From Acidobacteriota bacterium (GTDB taxonomy: Bacteria > Acidobacteriota > Thermoanaerobaculia > Multivoradales > J023): a DNA stretch of 64,000 nt. Numbering within the stretch: position 1 is the first letter of the stretch; each line of letters opens with the position of its first letter. The stretch is from assembly GCA_029263395.1 (NCBI GenBank), contig JAJCXO010000030.1, forward strand, positions 1 to 64,000, in the 5' to 3' direction. The position numbers and the translations under genes are program-made. Of the stretch, positions 29,740 through 39,260 are shown piece by piece. The notes under the pieces were generated by a model. It searched no databases. It was given only the letters and a program-made list of their open reading frames with translations, and was not told the origin of the DNA.

Positions 29740-30296
29740 TGGCCACGTCACACGGTGAATCCAATCACGAGGAGGTTTTCTCCCGGCGAGCGAAAGGGCT
29801 CGAGTGGCTGTTGTTCGATGTCGACGGCGTACTGACTGATGGCCTGCTGCATTACACACGCTGGGGAGAACAGATCAAACGTTTCCATGTCCAGGATGGG
29901 CTCGGCTTCCGACTAGCCCAACGGGCAGGCCTCAAACTCGGTTTACTCTCCGGCCGAAGATCGCGAGCGCTCGAGGTGCGAGCGGCAGAACTCGACTTCG
30001 ACGAGGTCATCCTAGGTTCCAGCAACAAGACGCCGGCCTTCGACAAGTTCCTAGCCAAACACGAGACGACGCCCAAGAGAGTCGCCTACATCGGCGACGA
30101 CCTACCGGATCTGCCGGTGATTGGCCGCTGCCCGCTGTCTTTTGCACCGGCCGATGCTGCGGAAGAGGTCCGCGCCGCGGCCTATACCGTGCTGCAACGC
30201 TGCGGCGGTGCAGGCGCCGCTCGCGAGATGATCGAGATGATCCTCAAAGCTCGCGGCGATTGGGACAAGATCATCGCCGCGTATTCGCTCGAGTAG
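29739..30296 (+). CDS. kdsC: KDO-8-phosphate phosphatase
   Basis: 185 aa HAD-superfamily C0-type phosphatase. Motif I WLLFDVDGVLTDG, motif II LLSGRRS, motif IV YIGDDLPDLPVI. KdsC releases phosphate from KDO-8-P between KdsA and KdsB. The ATG at 29739 overlaps the kdsD stop (TGATG), completing a tightly coupled kdsB-pyrG-kdsA-kdsD-kdsC set that covers the whole CMP-KDO route from ribulose-5-phosphate. The C-terminus faces tatC with 47 bp between and no clear terminator. Confidence 0.95.
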   Translation: MATSHGESNHEEVFSRRAKGLEWLLFDVDGVLTDGLLHYTRWGEQIKRFHVQDGLGFRLAQRAGLKLGLLSGRRSRALEVRAAELDFDEVILGSSNKTPAFDKFLAKHETTPKRVAYIGDDLPDLPVIGRCPLSFAPADAAEEVRAAAYTVLQRCGGAGAAREMIEMILKARGDWDKIIAAYSLE

Positions 30297-30343
30297 GCCA
30301 CCGTCAGGCAGTCGTCAACACCGGACACGCCAATCCTTACGAT

Positions 30344-31114
30344 TCAAGCCTCGTCGGTCTTCTTCTCACCTGGTCCAAAGATCCAGGCGACGGCAACTCC
30401 CAGCAGATACAAGGCGATGGTCGGCACCGCAAAGATGCACAGATTCAGCACGTCCGGGGTCGGCGTGATGATCGCCGCGACGACAAAGATGATCAGTACC
30501 GCCCAACGAAAGTGACGCAGCAGGAACCGCGGTGTTACCACACCGAGCTTCGACAACAAGAAGATCAGCGTCGGCATCTCGAACATGACGCCCAAACCCA
30601 GGATGACCGTCATCAAGAAACTGAGATAACTCGTAACGGTAATCGTGGGCTCGAATTGGGATCCGACGCTGAGTAGAAATTCCACCGCAAACGGAAAAGC
30701 AACGTAGTAGCCAAACGCGCCGCCCCCGAGAAACAACAACGAACCGACGGTAATGAACGGTATCGCCAGGCGCTTCTCTGTCCGATAGAGACCGGGCGCC
30801 ACGAAGGCCCAAAGCTGGTAGAAAATGAACGGCGAGCCTAGAAACAACCCGGCGAGCGCCGCCACTTTGATGTACAGGATGAACGGATCGGTGATCCCTA
30901 AAAAGGCCAACCGCGTGCCTTCGGGAAGAAACCTGTAGATCGGCCGGGCAAGAAACGAATAAATCTGTTCTGAAAAACCGTAGCAGACCAAGAAGGTCAC
31001 GACGAAGCCCGCGAGGGCACGCACCAACCGCTTGCGCAGCTCATCGAGATGGTCCAGCAATCCCATCCGTGGGAGCTCATCCTCACCCGAGGTGAGTCGC
31101 TGTACTTCGCTCAC
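30344..31114 (-). CDS. tatC: Twin-arginine translocase subunit TatC
   Basis: 256 aa with six membrane helices. Conserved: MGLLDHLDELRKRLVRAL at the N-terminus, FLGITDPFILYIKVAALAGLF, the FYQLWAFVAPGLYRTEKR loop with the critical Glu, and C-terminal AAIITPTPDVLNL. TatC binds the twin-arginine signal peptide together with TatB. The ATG at 31114 overlaps the stop of the TatA/B gene (ATGA), so the two are translationally coupled. Confidence 0.97.
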   Translation of the reverse strand: MSEVQRLTSGEDELPRMGLLDHLDELRKRLVRALAGFVVTFLVCYGFSEQIYSFLARPIYRFLPEGTRLAFLGITDPFILYIKVAALAGLFLGSPFIFYQLWAFVAPGLYRTEKRLAIPFITVGSLLFLGGGAFGYYVAFPFAVEFLLSVGSQFEPTITVTSYLSFLMTVILGLGVMFEMPTLIFLLSKLGVVTPRFLLRHFRWAVLIIFVVAAIITPTPDVLNLCIFAVPTIALYLLGVAVAWIFGPGEKKTDEA

Positions 31115-31611
31115 TTCGAGGGAGACTCGACGAGAGGTTCAGCGGCAGACGGTTCTGGAGTCCGATCTTTGGCCTCTTCAGATACAGCGCTTTCGAGCAT
31201 ACCGTCTTCAGAAACGCTACCTCGCGAGATCGTGCCTGGAGCTCGAGACGGTACCGCAACCTGCTCGACCGACGTTTTTTCATCAGACGATCCAGGCACC
31301 GGACCTTCAGCCGCCGCTGGTGCCGACGAACTCGGCGACTCGGCGGATGATGCTGGGGGCTCAGAGGCCTTGCCCAAATTCTTCGGCCCGTCGAGCTCCT
31401 CACGCAAAATTCTGCGCGGATCGACGGCGCGGACCTCTTCTTCGATCATCTCGGCGTTGATCGTGCGCTTGAGGTCGTTCGACGCCTTGCGGAACTCCGC
31501 CAGGCCTTTGCCGATCGTGCGCCCGATTTCCGGCAACTTTCGAGGGCCGAAAATCAACAATGCCAAGGTGAAGATGAAGAGTAGCTCTGAGACACCTAAT
31601 GAGCCGAACAT
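31111..31611 (-). CDS. Sec-independent translocase protein TatA/TatB family
   Basis: 166 aa. One N-terminal helix (GVSELLFIFTLALLIFGPRKLPEIGR) followed by an amphipathic helix (GLAEFRKASNDLKRTI), the Tat hallmark with the FGP hinge. The FGPRKLPEIGRTIGKGLAEFR sequence and the length (long acidic, Ser/Pro-rich tail from residue 75) favour TatB over TatA, but the two cannot be separated safely; the Glu normally near position 8 is present (VSELL). Coupled to tatC. A separate tatA could exist elsewhere. Confidence 0.9.
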   Translation of the reverse strand: MFGSLGVSELLFIFTLALLIFGPRKLPEIGRTIGKGLAEFRKASNDLKRTINAEMIEEEVRAVDPRRILREELDGPKNLGKASEPPASSAESPSSSAPAAAEGPVPGSSDEKTSVEQVAVPSRAPGTISRGSVSEDGMLESAVSEEAKDRTPEPSAAEPLVESPSK

Positions 31612-31759
31612 CGAAGCTACCTGAAGAAAAGATCGTGAATGCGGATGCGCTGGCCAGTGTGACTTTGGCTGTGGTGCAACTCACACCGACAGCCAGCGAT
31701 TCGTCCCGTCCAGCCGAGGCGACTATAACGTGACGGAACCTAGATGATAAGCTTTATCG

Positions 31760-33427
31760 ATGAGCAAATCATGGCGTAACCTAGCGATCGTTCTTTTTGC
31801 CGCCGCGCTGATCTTCAGTGGTGTCGCAGGCGAGAAGCTCTTGGCCCTGACCGACGAGTCGGAAGCGCAGTTCCAGCTCTACACCGAAATGCTGCATTTA
31901 GCGCATGAACGCTACGGCTCCGAGGTTCCCTACAAGAGCCTCGTGTACTCCTCGATCCAGGGCATGTTGCGCACGCTCGATCCGCATACGAATTTCCTGA
32001 CACCGGAAGCCTACGACAACATGCGGGAGCGCCAGCAGGGCAGCTTCTACGGCCTCGGCATCCTGGTGTCCAAACGCAGCGGCGACCTGACGGTGATCAG
32101 CCCGATCGAAGGCACACCGGCTTGGCGACTAGGCCTCAGGGCCGGCGACATCATCAGTACGATCGAGGGTGAGCCGACCAGCACCATGACCCTCGACGAA
32201 GCGGTTCGTAAGCTCAAAGGACCCAAGGGAACGCAGGTCAACGTCCATATCACGCGCCGCAATGTCGAGAAGCCGTTGCCCTTCAGCATCACCCGCGCTG
32301 AGATCCCGCAGAACACGGTTCGCTATGCCTACATGATGACCCCCGAGACCGGCTACATCCGGCTGACCGACTTCTCTCGGTCGACAACTCGGGAGATTTC
32401 GGAGGCGTTGGAGAAGCTCGAGGGCGAAGGTATGAAGCAGTTGCTGCTCGACCTGCGGTCCAATGGCGGCGGCCTACTGGACCAAACCGTCGAAGTCTCC
32501 AAGTACTTCGTCCCAGAGCGCAGCGCCATCGTCGAAACCCGAGGGCGCTTGCGTGACTCTCATCAGAGCTTCCTCTCCAATGAGAGCGACGACATGTTGG
32601 ATCTGCCGCTGGTGGTGCTGGTCAACAACGGCACCGCTTCAGCAGCCGAGATCCTCGCCGGAGCGATTCAGGATCATGATGTCGGCCTCGTAACCGGGGT
32701 GCCCACTTGGGGTAAAGGACTGGTCCAGACGGTCTACAACCTGTCTTATGGGACCGGTATCGCCTTGACTACCGCCAAGTACTACACCCCCTCTGGTCGC
32801 TTGATCCAGCGCGACTACTCGTCGTATTACGACTACTACAACAATTTCGAAGGCGGCGACGAAGACGACACCCCGGAGGTGTCGATCGACAGTCCCGAGT
32901 TCGAAACCGACCTGGGGCGCAAAGTGTATGGCGGTGGCGGCATCACGCCAGACGAAATCGTCGAGATGCCCGACGGGCCGGTCGAACTGCAACCTCTGTT
33001 CGCCAAGAATGCGTTCTTCGAGTTCGCGGTTGACTACGAGAGTCGTCACAAGATTGCCGACACCACTTGGCAGCCGCCGGCAGACATGCTCGAGGGTTTT
33101 CGCACCTGGCTGTTGGCCGAAGAGCTATTCGAGAGCGATGACTTAGAGACAATGTTTGCCGAGGACGACGCCAAGGCTTTCACTGAGCGCCAAATTCACT
33201 CAGATATCTTCACCGCCGCCTTCGGCACCGAAGCCGCTCACAAAGTGCTGGCCGTCGGTGATACCCAGATTCAGTCGGCGCTCGAGCTGTTTGACAAGGC
33301 TCGTGAGCTGCTGGAGATGCGACATCAGCTGCGCGGTATCCCGAATCAAAAACTGGTGAAGGCTCTCGAAACACCACTCATGCAAGGACAGACGGATCCG
33401 GTGGAAGGCGGAGAGCGTCCCCAGTAG
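31760..33427 (+). CDS. C-terminal processing (S41) serine protease, CtpA-like
   Basis: 555 aa. N-terminal hydrophobic signal or anchor (LAIVLFAAALIFSGVAG), a PDZ domain about 95-180 (FYGLGILVSKRSGDLTVISP, RLGLRAGDIISTIEG), and the S41 catalytic core with Ser294 in NNGTASAAEIL and Lys319 in PTWGKGLVQT. These form the Ser/Lys dyad of tail-specific proteases that trim or degrade periplasmic proteins. An acidic, Tyr-rich insertion (YYDYYNNFEGGDEDD, about 353-370) and a helical C-terminal extension of about 110 residues follow. Divergent from tatA/B. The ATG at 31760 fits the signal sequence. Confidence 0.92.
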   Translation: MSKSWRNLAIVLFAAALIFSGVAGEKLLALTDESEAQFQLYTEMLHLAHERYGSEVPYKSLVYSSIQGMLRTLDPHTNFLTPEAYDNMRERQQGSFYGLGILVSKRSGDLTVISPIEGTPAWRLGLRAGDIISTIEGEPTSTMTLDEAVRKLKGPKGTQVNVHITRRNVEKPLPFSITRAEIPQNTVRYAYMMTPETGYIRLTDFSRSTTREISEALEKLEGEGMKQLLLDLRSNGGGLLDQTVEVSKYFVPERSAIVETRGRLRDSHQSFLSNESDDMLDLPLVVLVNNGTASAAEILAGAIQDHDVGLVTGVPTWGKGLVQTVYNLSYGTGIALTTAKYYTPSGRLIQRDYSSYYDYYNNFEGGDEDDTPEVSIDSPEFETDLGRKVYGGGGITPDEIVEMPDGPVELQPLFAKNAFFEFAVDYESRHKIADTTWQPPADMLEGFRTWLLAEELFESDDLETMFAEDDAKAFTERQIHSDIFTAAFGTEAAHKVLAVGDTQIQSALELFDKARELLEMRHQLRGIPNQKLVKALETPLMQGQTDPVEGGERPQ

Positions 33428-33467
33428 CGCGGACACCGCCGCTTAACATCGTCGAGGTCGAGAAGGC

Positions 33468-34856
33468 TCAAGAAGCCGAGTAGAATTCGACCAATTTGTT
33501 GATAGCTGTCACCGCCGCTTGACGGCGGTGACGTAGCTCGGTCACCGAGGGCTTACGGCTGCGTATCAATAGATAGCCACGGACCTGTTGCCACAGCAAC
33601 TTGCTTCTCAGATAGAGCCTCAGGGCCACGCCGCCGGTCAACGGCCCGGCAACCAACGCTAGTAAACTAGCTGAGAATCCCCAGTACAGGTTCACCAGCG
33701 CTGCGGTCCCGATCCACGTCAACAGGTAGAACACCATCGACGCGAGAATCTTGTAGGTCGCGACTCGATCCGTGGTCCCAGAAAGTCGCTTGGCCGCTAG
33801 CGACGCAGCCTTGAAGGGGATCCAATGCACCACGATCCCGATCAGGCCGAGTGGGACGCGCACTAACACCAACCACAGGCTCAGCAAGATAAACCGGACC
33901 ACTTCGGCTGCGGTGTAATGGGCTACCACTTGATCGTCGCTTAGTTGGTGCTTGCCGAGCTCAGTAGCGTACTGCCGGACCGCGGTGACGACGTGCTTTA
34001 TCGCCTGCGGATGGTTGTCCTCGAGGGTGTTGTAGCCATCGATAAACCTGCGCCGCAGGGCGACGCGCGCGCTGAGTGGCGCGGACCGCGAATCCAGCAC
34101 CGACCGTTGGTAAATATCCGCTGCCTGTTCGATGACATCTGCTGCTTCCCACGACGGGAAGTTCAACGTCACAGCCTTCAGTGCACCCTCCACCCTAGCG
34201 GTCAGCGCTTGGACGGCAGCTCGGGAATCGACCCCGTGGTCCGCGATCTCGATACCTGGATCAATTGCGTCACCAACCTCCACCAACACCGCCGAGCGAA
34301 ACGCGGTACGCTCTTCGAAGGTTAAGCCCACCGGCACGATGCAAGTCTCGAGCGGTCCGAATCGTGCTTCTGCCCCGAGCACGATCCGGCTGACACCGGT
34401 CTTGATCGGTACCAAGGCCGGCTCGTTGTGGCTAGTCCCTTCAGGCAAAATCCCGATATGCCCGCCAGCCGCCAAAACCTCGTAGCACCTCGCGAAGGTA
34501 TCCTGATTCTTGCCCGGATCAAATCCCTCGACCTGCCGACGGTAGACCGGGATCGCCGCTGCCCAGCGCAGAAAAGGTCTCAAAATCGCCATATCCCACA
34601 ATTCGCTGGTACCCAGCATGCGGGGAGGCGACGGCATCAGAGCGAGTAACAGTGCGCCATCCACCAACGAATTGACATGGTTGGCGACAAATACCAACGG
34701 CTTGCCTTCGGGGATGTTATCCAGGCCCAGAACCTCGATCTTGCTATAGAAGACCCGCAACATCCAGCGCGCTAGCACAGCGATCGAAGGGTGCGGGCTG
34801 ACCGCTTCGCCGCCCTTGGCGTCAGGCCACTCGGAGGTCCCGGTGTCGAGGCTCAA
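33468..34856 (-). CDS. PlsC-type 1-acyl-glycerol-3-phosphate acyltransferase family protein with C-terminal membrane domain
   Basis: 462 aa. Acyltransferase motifs: FVANHVNSLVDGALLL (NHxxxxD block I), the VYRR segment (block II) and ILPEGTSHNEP (block III). The family transfers acyl chains to lysophosphatidic acid or related lipids. After about residue 250 comes a helical linker and two to four membrane helices (VVRFILLSLWLVLVRVPLGLIGIVV; ILASMVFYLLTWIGTAALV), longer than canonical PlsC (about 240 aa). Start uncertain: a TTG at 34856 lies 4 bp after the esterase stop with no clear ribosome site, so coupling to that gene is likely; ATG 34763 is an internal alternative. Confidence 0.8.
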   Translation of the reverse strand: MSLDTGTSEWPDAKGGEAVSPHPSIAVLARWMLRVFYSKIEVLGLDNIPEGKPLVFVANHVNSLVDGALLLALMPSPPRMLGTSELWDMAILRPFLRWAAAIPVYRRQVEGFDPGKNQDTFARCYEVLAAGGHIGILPEGTSHNEPALVPIKTGVSRIVLGAEARFGPLETCIVPVGLTFEERTAFRSAVLVEVGDAIDPGIEIADHGVDSRAAVQALTARVEGALKAVTLNFPSWEAADVIEQAADIYQRSVLDSRSAPLSARVALRRRFIDGYNTLEDNHPQAIKHVVTAVRQYATELGKHQLSDDQVVAHYTAAEVVRFILLSLWLVLVRVPLGLIGIVVHWIPFKAASLAAKRLSGTTDRVATYKILASMVFYLLTWIGTAALVNLYWGFSASLLALVAGPLTGGVALRLYLRSKLLWQQVRGYLLIRSRKPSVTELRHRRQAAVTAINKLVEFYSAS

Positions 34857-34860
34857 GGAC

Positions 34861-35538
34861 TTATCGAGCCGCGTCGGCTCGGCTCAGGAACTCGCCGGCA
34901 TGGCGCCAGAAATCGGAGGTCCATTCATGGGCACCCTCGAATACACAGGTTTGGACCTTCACCCCGAGCTTCGCAAGCGTCTCGAGATCCGTCTCCATCT
35001 TGGCTTCGGAATACCACAGGTCGTCGACGCCGCGCCCGAGCAACAAGGGCGGGAAGTCCGAAGCTGCCTGCTCGCAACTGGCGACGTCCGAGGGCACATC
35101 TCCTGCCAGCGCAATCACTCCGTCACAACGCAGGCCGGCGAGCACCGCAGCGCGGTAAGCCATAGCAACACCCTGGGAAAATCCTGCTATCACTAGCCGA
35201 CTAGAGGTCTGGTAACGGCGACGAACCGCCGACACCACCCGCGCCACATAGGCGACGTTGTCGTCGATCGCTTGCTCGCGCCCACGCTTGGTCATCCAAC
35301 TGTCGACGACCTCGCCGGTCTTGGTGTTGTAGAACGGATGTAACGCACCGATAGCACATAGGAGCCATCGGTCCGCTCCCGGGATCTGGCGCAACTTGTC
35401 CAAATGACATTCGGCATTTTCACCGTAGCCATGAAAACCCACCAGCAGCGGTGCCCCCTCCCCGGTCTGCCCACGCTCGATCAAGTAACGCCCCTGGGTC
35501 AAGGTGGCAATCCAATGTTCTTCGAAGCTCTGACTCAT
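34861..35538 (-). CDS. Alpha/beta hydrolase (phospholipase/carboxylesterase type)
   Basis: 225 aa. ATG 35538 has GGAGG 5 bp upstream, better than the in-frame ATG at 35550. Features of the LysoPLA/carboxylesterase family: FHGYGENAECHL (oxyanion region), nucleophile Ser in VIAGFSQGVAMAYRA, Asp near LLGRGVDDLWYS and His in FEGAHEWTSDF. It hydrolyses small acyl esters or lysophospholipids; the adjacent acyltransferase gene suggests a lipid context (inference). Its leader contains a 14-bp tandem repeat. Confidence 0.85.
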   Translation of the reverse strand: MSQSFEEHWIATLTQGRYLIERGQTGEGAPLLVGFHGYGENAECHLDKLRQIPGADRWLLCAIGALHPFYNTKTGEVVDSWMTKRGREQAIDDNVAYVARVVSAVRRRYQTSSRLVIAGFSQGVAMAYRAAVLAGLRCDGVIALAGDVPSDVASCEQAASDFPPLLLGRGVDDLWYSEAKMETDLETLAKLGVKVQTCVFEGAHEWTSDFWRHAGEFLSRADAAR

Positions 35539-35552
35539 TACGGCCTCCAAGT

Positions 35553-35603
35553 ATCACGGCCCTGGAATCACGGCCCTGGAATTACGGCCCTGGAATCACG
35601 GCA
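35553..35603. repeat. 14-bp tandem repeat upstream of the esterase gene
   Basis: ATCACGGCCCTGGA occurs twice exactly (35553-35580), then as ATTACGGCCCTGGA, then a degenerate copy. It lies in the 91-bp spacer between the nitrilase-family gene and the esterase gene, ending 15 bp before the esterase start. Confidence 0.85.
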
Positions 35604-35629
35604 CGGCCTAGTATCAAGGCAACAGATCT

Positions 35630-36475
35630 TTATGCGTCGGCATCTCCCGCCACCCAAGACGCATAGAGTTCGGGGCGTCGATCGCGCAGAAACAGACGTT
35701 GGCCGGCCGAGTCGGCTCCTTGTGCAAGGTCGAGATCTACAACCACCAAGTCTTCTTCGAGCCGCTTACCTTGGGCAACAATCCTACCGTCTGGATCACT
35801 GACAAAAGACTCGCCAGCAAACGTCAGCTTCTCTTCTACTCCGACCCGATTACACAACGCCACAAAATAGCCGTTCTGAAACGCCGCGGTCCGAACCTCA
35901 GCTTCGAACAGCCCCTCCGGCCATTCTCCGAGGGCGCCAGCCTGCGGAATCACCACCAACTCAGCGCCGCCGAGGGCGAGCGCACGCATGTATTCAGGGT
36001 AGTGCCGGTCGTAACAAATAGCGACGCCGATTTTCCCTACCTTGGTCTCGAATACCGGTGCACCGGTGTCGCCAGGATGGTAGTAGTCCTGCTCATGGAA
36101 CGCTTCGTAGTCGGTGATGTGGATCATCCGACTCACGCCCAGCAGGCTGCCGTCAGCATCGATCACCGGTGAGCTATCGAAGGTGCGGCCCTGCTCGTCG
36201 ATCTCGTAGAGGTTGAACACCACGACCAGACCATGCTCACGGGCCTTCGCCATCAGCAATTCGGTGGTCGCCCCTGGTACCGACTCGGCAAGCTCACGGG
36301 CGTCGACTGACAGGTCACTACAACGCTGTTGCGGAAAGAAGCGGTCGAGCACAATCTCGGGGAACACCACCAGCTCGGCCTGCTGCGCCGCCGCAGCGTC
36401 GATAGCGGCAAGCACCCGTTCGAGATTGTTGGATCGGTCTTCACTGGATGCAAGCTGGGCGAGGGCAATCTTCAT
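35630..36475 (-). CDS. Carbon-nitrogen hydrolase (nitrilase superfamily)
   Basis: 281 aa. Catalytic Glu40 (LVVFPEIVLDRFF) and Cys154 (VAICYDRHYPEYM) of the Glu-Lys-Cys triad are clear. By my alignment, the position of the essential Lys (usually G-x-Y-R-K-x-H-I) is Met117 in LLGVSRMIHI. The rest (HEQDYYHPGDTG, GAELVVIPQAGALGEWPEG, FQNGYFVALCNRVG, FAGESFV) follows the N-carbamoyl amidase/beta-alanine-type branch. Either the lysine is supplied elsewhere or this is a divergent subfamily. It starts 2 bp after trpA, so it is probably the last gene of the his-trp transcript. Confidence 0.85.
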   Translation of the reverse strand: MKIALAQLASSEDRSNNLERVLAAIDAAAAQQAELVVFPEIVLDRFFPQQRCSDLSVDARELAESVPGATTELLMAKAREHGLVVVFNLYEIDEQGRTFDSSPVIDADGSLLGVSRMIHITDYEAFHEQDYYHPGDTGAPVFETKVGKIGVAICYDRHYPEYMRALALGGAELVVIPQAGALGEWPEGLFEAEVRTAAFQNGYFVALCNRVGVEEKLTFAGESFVSDPDGRIVAQGKRLEEDLVVVDLDLAQGADSAGQRLFLRDRRPELYASWVAGDADA

Positions 36476-36477
36476 TC

Positions 36478-37281
36478 TTATCTCCGAAGACCTTCCGCCA
36501 GCTCTTTCACCCGCTGTTTGACCGCGCTCAACAGGTCGTCATCACCCGTCTTTTCTTCGATCAACTTGACCAAGGCACTACCCACCACAACCCCGTCAGC
36601 AGCCCGTGCTATCGACGCTGCCTGCTCCGGAGTATTGATCCCGAAGCCCACCGCCAAGGGTTGCGTTAGTTTGCGCCGCAGGCGCCGTACTTCTTTCACC
36701 AGCTCATCGGGCAAAGCCCCCTGATCACCCGTAATACCGGTACGCGAGACATAGTAGACAAAACCTGTCGAATACTCAGCAACCCGCCGGATACGGTCCT
36801 TCGTGCTGGTCGGAGCCAAGAGGAACACCGTGTCGAGTCCGTAGCGGCGCATAACCGGAATGTATTCTTGATGGGCGCTTTCGTCCGGCGGCAGGTCGAC
36901 GCAAAGCAGGCCATCAACCCCGGACGCGGCGGCCTGCTCGGCAAAACTCTCGAGCCCGCGATTGTGGATCGGATTGAAGTAGGAAAACAGCAGAATAGGG
37001 ACACCCAGGCGGTCGCGATGCCGCGCCACCAAACGCAGGATACCCGACAAGGTGGTCCCCCCGGCCAACGCCCGGGTCGACGCCCGCTGAATCACCGGGC
37101 CATCAGCAATCGGATCGCTGAACGGCACACCGAGCTCGATCAGATCGGCACCGCCATCGGCCATCGCCTGCATCAAAGCGGCAGTGGTCTCGAGGTCCGG
37201 ATCACCAGCGGTCAAAAACGGGATAAACGCTGCTCGCTTTTCACGTCGGCACCGTTCAAAAACTTCTGAGATTGCGCTCAA
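36478..37281 (-). CDS. trpA: Tryptophan synthase alpha chain
   Basis: 267 aa from TTG 37281, which overlaps the trpB stop as TTGA and has AGGAGG about 7 bp upstream; ATG 37308 is an alternative inside trpB. It cleaves indole-3-glycerol phosphate to indole. Motifs: [37 protein letters not shown] (catalytic Glu and Asp), [34 protein letters not shown] and [12 protein letters not shown]. The length is standard. Last trp gene of the supraoperon. Confidence 0.96.
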   Translation of the reverse strand: MSAISEVFERCRREKRAAFIPFLTAGDPDLETTAALMQAMADGGADLIELGVPFSDPIADGPVIQRASTRALAGGTTLSGILRLVARHRDRLGVPILLFSYFNPIHNRGLESFAEQAAASGVDGLLCVDLPPDESAHQEYIPVMRRYGLDTVFLLAPTSTKDRIRRVAEYSTGFVYYVSRTGITGDQGALPDELVKEVRRLRRKLTQPLAVGFGINTPEQAASIARAADGVVVGSALVKLIEEKTGDDDLLSAVKQRVKELAEGLRR

Positions 37282-38579
37282 CCCGCTTCCTCCTGCGATT
37301 TGCCCCATTTGCGAGCCGCCGGATGCACCGTAACTTCGGCGACGGCCGTCGAGTCTTCAGCGTCGGCTTGCTCGCGCTCCTTGGCACGCCAATTCTGTAC
37401 TGATTCCACATCTTTGTCGCCACGACCGCTGAGATTGACCAAAATCAGCCGCCGCTTCGAGAGCAGCGGCGCAACCTTGCCGGCATAAGCCAAAGCATGA
37501 GCGCTTTCGAGCGCTGGCAGGATGCCTTCGATCCTCGCCAACAAATCAAATGCGGCAATCGCCTCGGTGTCGCTGGCTCGGGTGTACTCGATGCGGCCTT
37601 CGTCGGCCAGGAGCGCATGCTCGGGACCAATCGCCGGATAGTCGAGCCCGGCAGATACCGAGTGAGTGCCAGCAATTTGCCCCTCTTCGTCCTGGAGCAC
37701 CAAGGTCCGGGTACCGTGCAAAACCCCTAGGCTGCCGCCCTTGCCGAATCGGGCAGCGTGTTCGCCGAGCGCCTCGCCGCTGCCCCCGGCCTCGACGCCC
37801 ACTAGCTTGACCCGACGATCGTCGATGAAAGCGGTGAAGAGTCCGATGGCATTTGAGCCACCGCCGACACAAGCGATCGCAACGTCTGGCGACACGGTAC
37901 CCGCCTGTTTCTTGAGCTGGCGTCTCGCTTCGTCGCCGATCACCCGATGAAAGTCCCGCACCATACGAGGGTAAGGATCGGGGCCGAGTACCGAACCCAA
38001 AATGTAGTGGGTGTCTCGCACATTGGTCACCCAGTCGCGCAAAGCCTCGTTGATCGCGTCTTTGAGGGTTCGACTACCGGAGTCGACCGGCGCTACCGTC
38101 GCACCGAGAAGCTCCATCCGGTCGACGTTGAGGCGTTGACGTACCGTGTCTTCGACCCCCATGTAGACAACACATTCGAGGCCGAGGAGCGCCGCCGCGG
38201 TGGCACTGGCGACACCGTGCTGACCAGCTCCGGTCTCGGCGATCACTCGTCGTTTACCCATCATTTTGGCCAACAGGGCCTGGCCGATCGCATTGTTGAG
38301 TTTGTGCGCGCCGGTGTGCAACAGATCCTCGCGTTTGAGATAGATCTGTGCGCCACCGAAGTGCTCGGTGAGCCGCTTCGCGTGGTAGAGCGGGGTTGGA
38401 CGCCCGGCATAGTGGGTCAGCAGATCGCGCAGCTCGTTTCGGAAGCTCCGCTTGCGGCTCCAGCGGTCGTAGGCTTTTGCTAGCTCATCGAGCGGCGCCA
38501 TCAGGGTCTCGGGAACGTACCGCCCGCCATAAGGACCAAAGTACCCGTTGGCATCAGGCCGCAGTTGGGGTCTCGCCAT
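37278..38579 (-). CDS. trpB: Tryptophan synthase beta chain
   Basis: 433 aa. PLP-dependent subunit joining indole and serine. PLP lysine K93 in [13 protein letters not shown]; phosphate loop [39 protein letters not shown] (TrpB1-type). The N-terminus [19 protein letters not shown] is typical of the TrpA-partnered form. A C-terminal extension of about 30 residues ([11 protein letters not shown] onward) goes beyond the usual end. The ATG at 38579 lies inside the 3' end of trpF (26-bp overlap) with GAGGAG about 8 bp upstream. Confidence 0.97.
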   Translation of the reverse strand: MARPQLRPDANGYFGPYGGRYVPETLMAPLDELAKAYDRWSRKRSFRNELRDLLTHYAGRPTPLYHAKRLTEHFGGAQIYLKREDLLHTGAHKLNNAIGQALLAKMMGKRRVIAETGAGQHGVASATAAALLGLECVVYMGVEDTVRQRLNVDRMELLGATVAPVDSGSRTLKDAINEALRDWVTNVRDTHYILGSVLGPDPYPRMVRDFHRVIGDEARRQLKKQAGTVSPDVAIACVGGGSNAIGLFTAFIDDRRVKLVGVEAGGSGEALGEHAARFGKGGSLGVLHGTRTLVLQDEEGQIAGTHSVSAGLDYPAIGPEHALLADEGRIEYTRASDTEAIAAFDLLARIEGILPALESAHALAYAGKVAPLLSKRRLILVNLSGRGDKDVESVQNWRAKEREQADAEDSTAVAEVTVHPAARKWGKSQEEAG

Positions 38580-39246
38580 TGTTTATCTCCTCGAAGAGCC
38601 GCCGAAGCAACTCAGGATCCTTCTTTCCCGGGCTCGATTCGAGTCCGGAGCACAAATCGATACCAAAAGGTTTGGCCGCGCTGATCGCAGCCGCCACATT
38701 TCCCGGCTCGAGACCACCGGCAATGAATGCCCGCCGCGCAAGGCTGTGATCGAGCTCGCGTAAGGAGTCGAACTGCCAAGATTCTCCGGTGCCGCCGTAG
38801 AGCTGGGGATGCCGGGCATCGATCAAGATCCCCCACACCGCTTCGAACCCGCTCAGGGTTGCTTCGTCAATCCGGTCACGGACTCGGAAAGCCTTGAGCG
38901 CACGATGGGCAAAAAGCCGAATGTCGGCAGCCGTTTCGTCACCGTGAAACTGCAGCAGATCGAGGCCAACTCGGCCGGCGATATCTGCAACCTCAGACGT
39001 CGGTCGATTGACGAACACACCAACCGTCTGTACTCGGTCAAGGACCGCCGCGGCGATCTCGGCAGCTCGTTCAGTTTCCACGAAGCGCGGGCTCGGCGGA
39101 TAAAAATTGAGTCCCACGAAATCAGCCCCCAGATCTGCGGCCAGGCGAGCCTCTTCTGGCGACGTGACGCCGCAGATTTTGACCTTGGGCCGCTGGGCGG
39201 TTGAAGGTGCAATCCCGGTGGACTCGGGTAAGGTGGAGAGAGTCAT
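38554..39246 (-). CDS. trpF: Phosphoribosylanthranilate isomerase
   Basis: 230 aa from ATG 39246, 14 bp after trpC (a TTG 24 bp upstream would overlap trpC). Amadori isomerase of the Trp pathway. Motifs: [21 protein letters not shown] (catalytic Cys), [47 protein letters not shown] and [17 protein letters not shown] (catalytic Asp). A separate hisA is present upstream, so this organism does not use a dual PriA enzyme. Confidence 0.96.
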   Translation of the reverse strand: MTLSTLPESTGIAPSTAQRPKVKICGVTSPEEARLAADLGADFVGLNFYPPSPRFVETERAAEIAAAVLDRVQTVGVFVNRPTSEVADIAGRVGLDLLQFHGDETAADIRLFAHRALKAFRVRDRIDEATLSGFEAVWGILIDARHPQLYGGTGESWQFDSLRELDHSLARRAFIAGGLEPGNVAAAISAAKPFGIDLCSGLESSPGKKDPELLRRLFEEINNGETPTAA

Positions 39247-39260
39247 CGCAGTCGCTTTGG

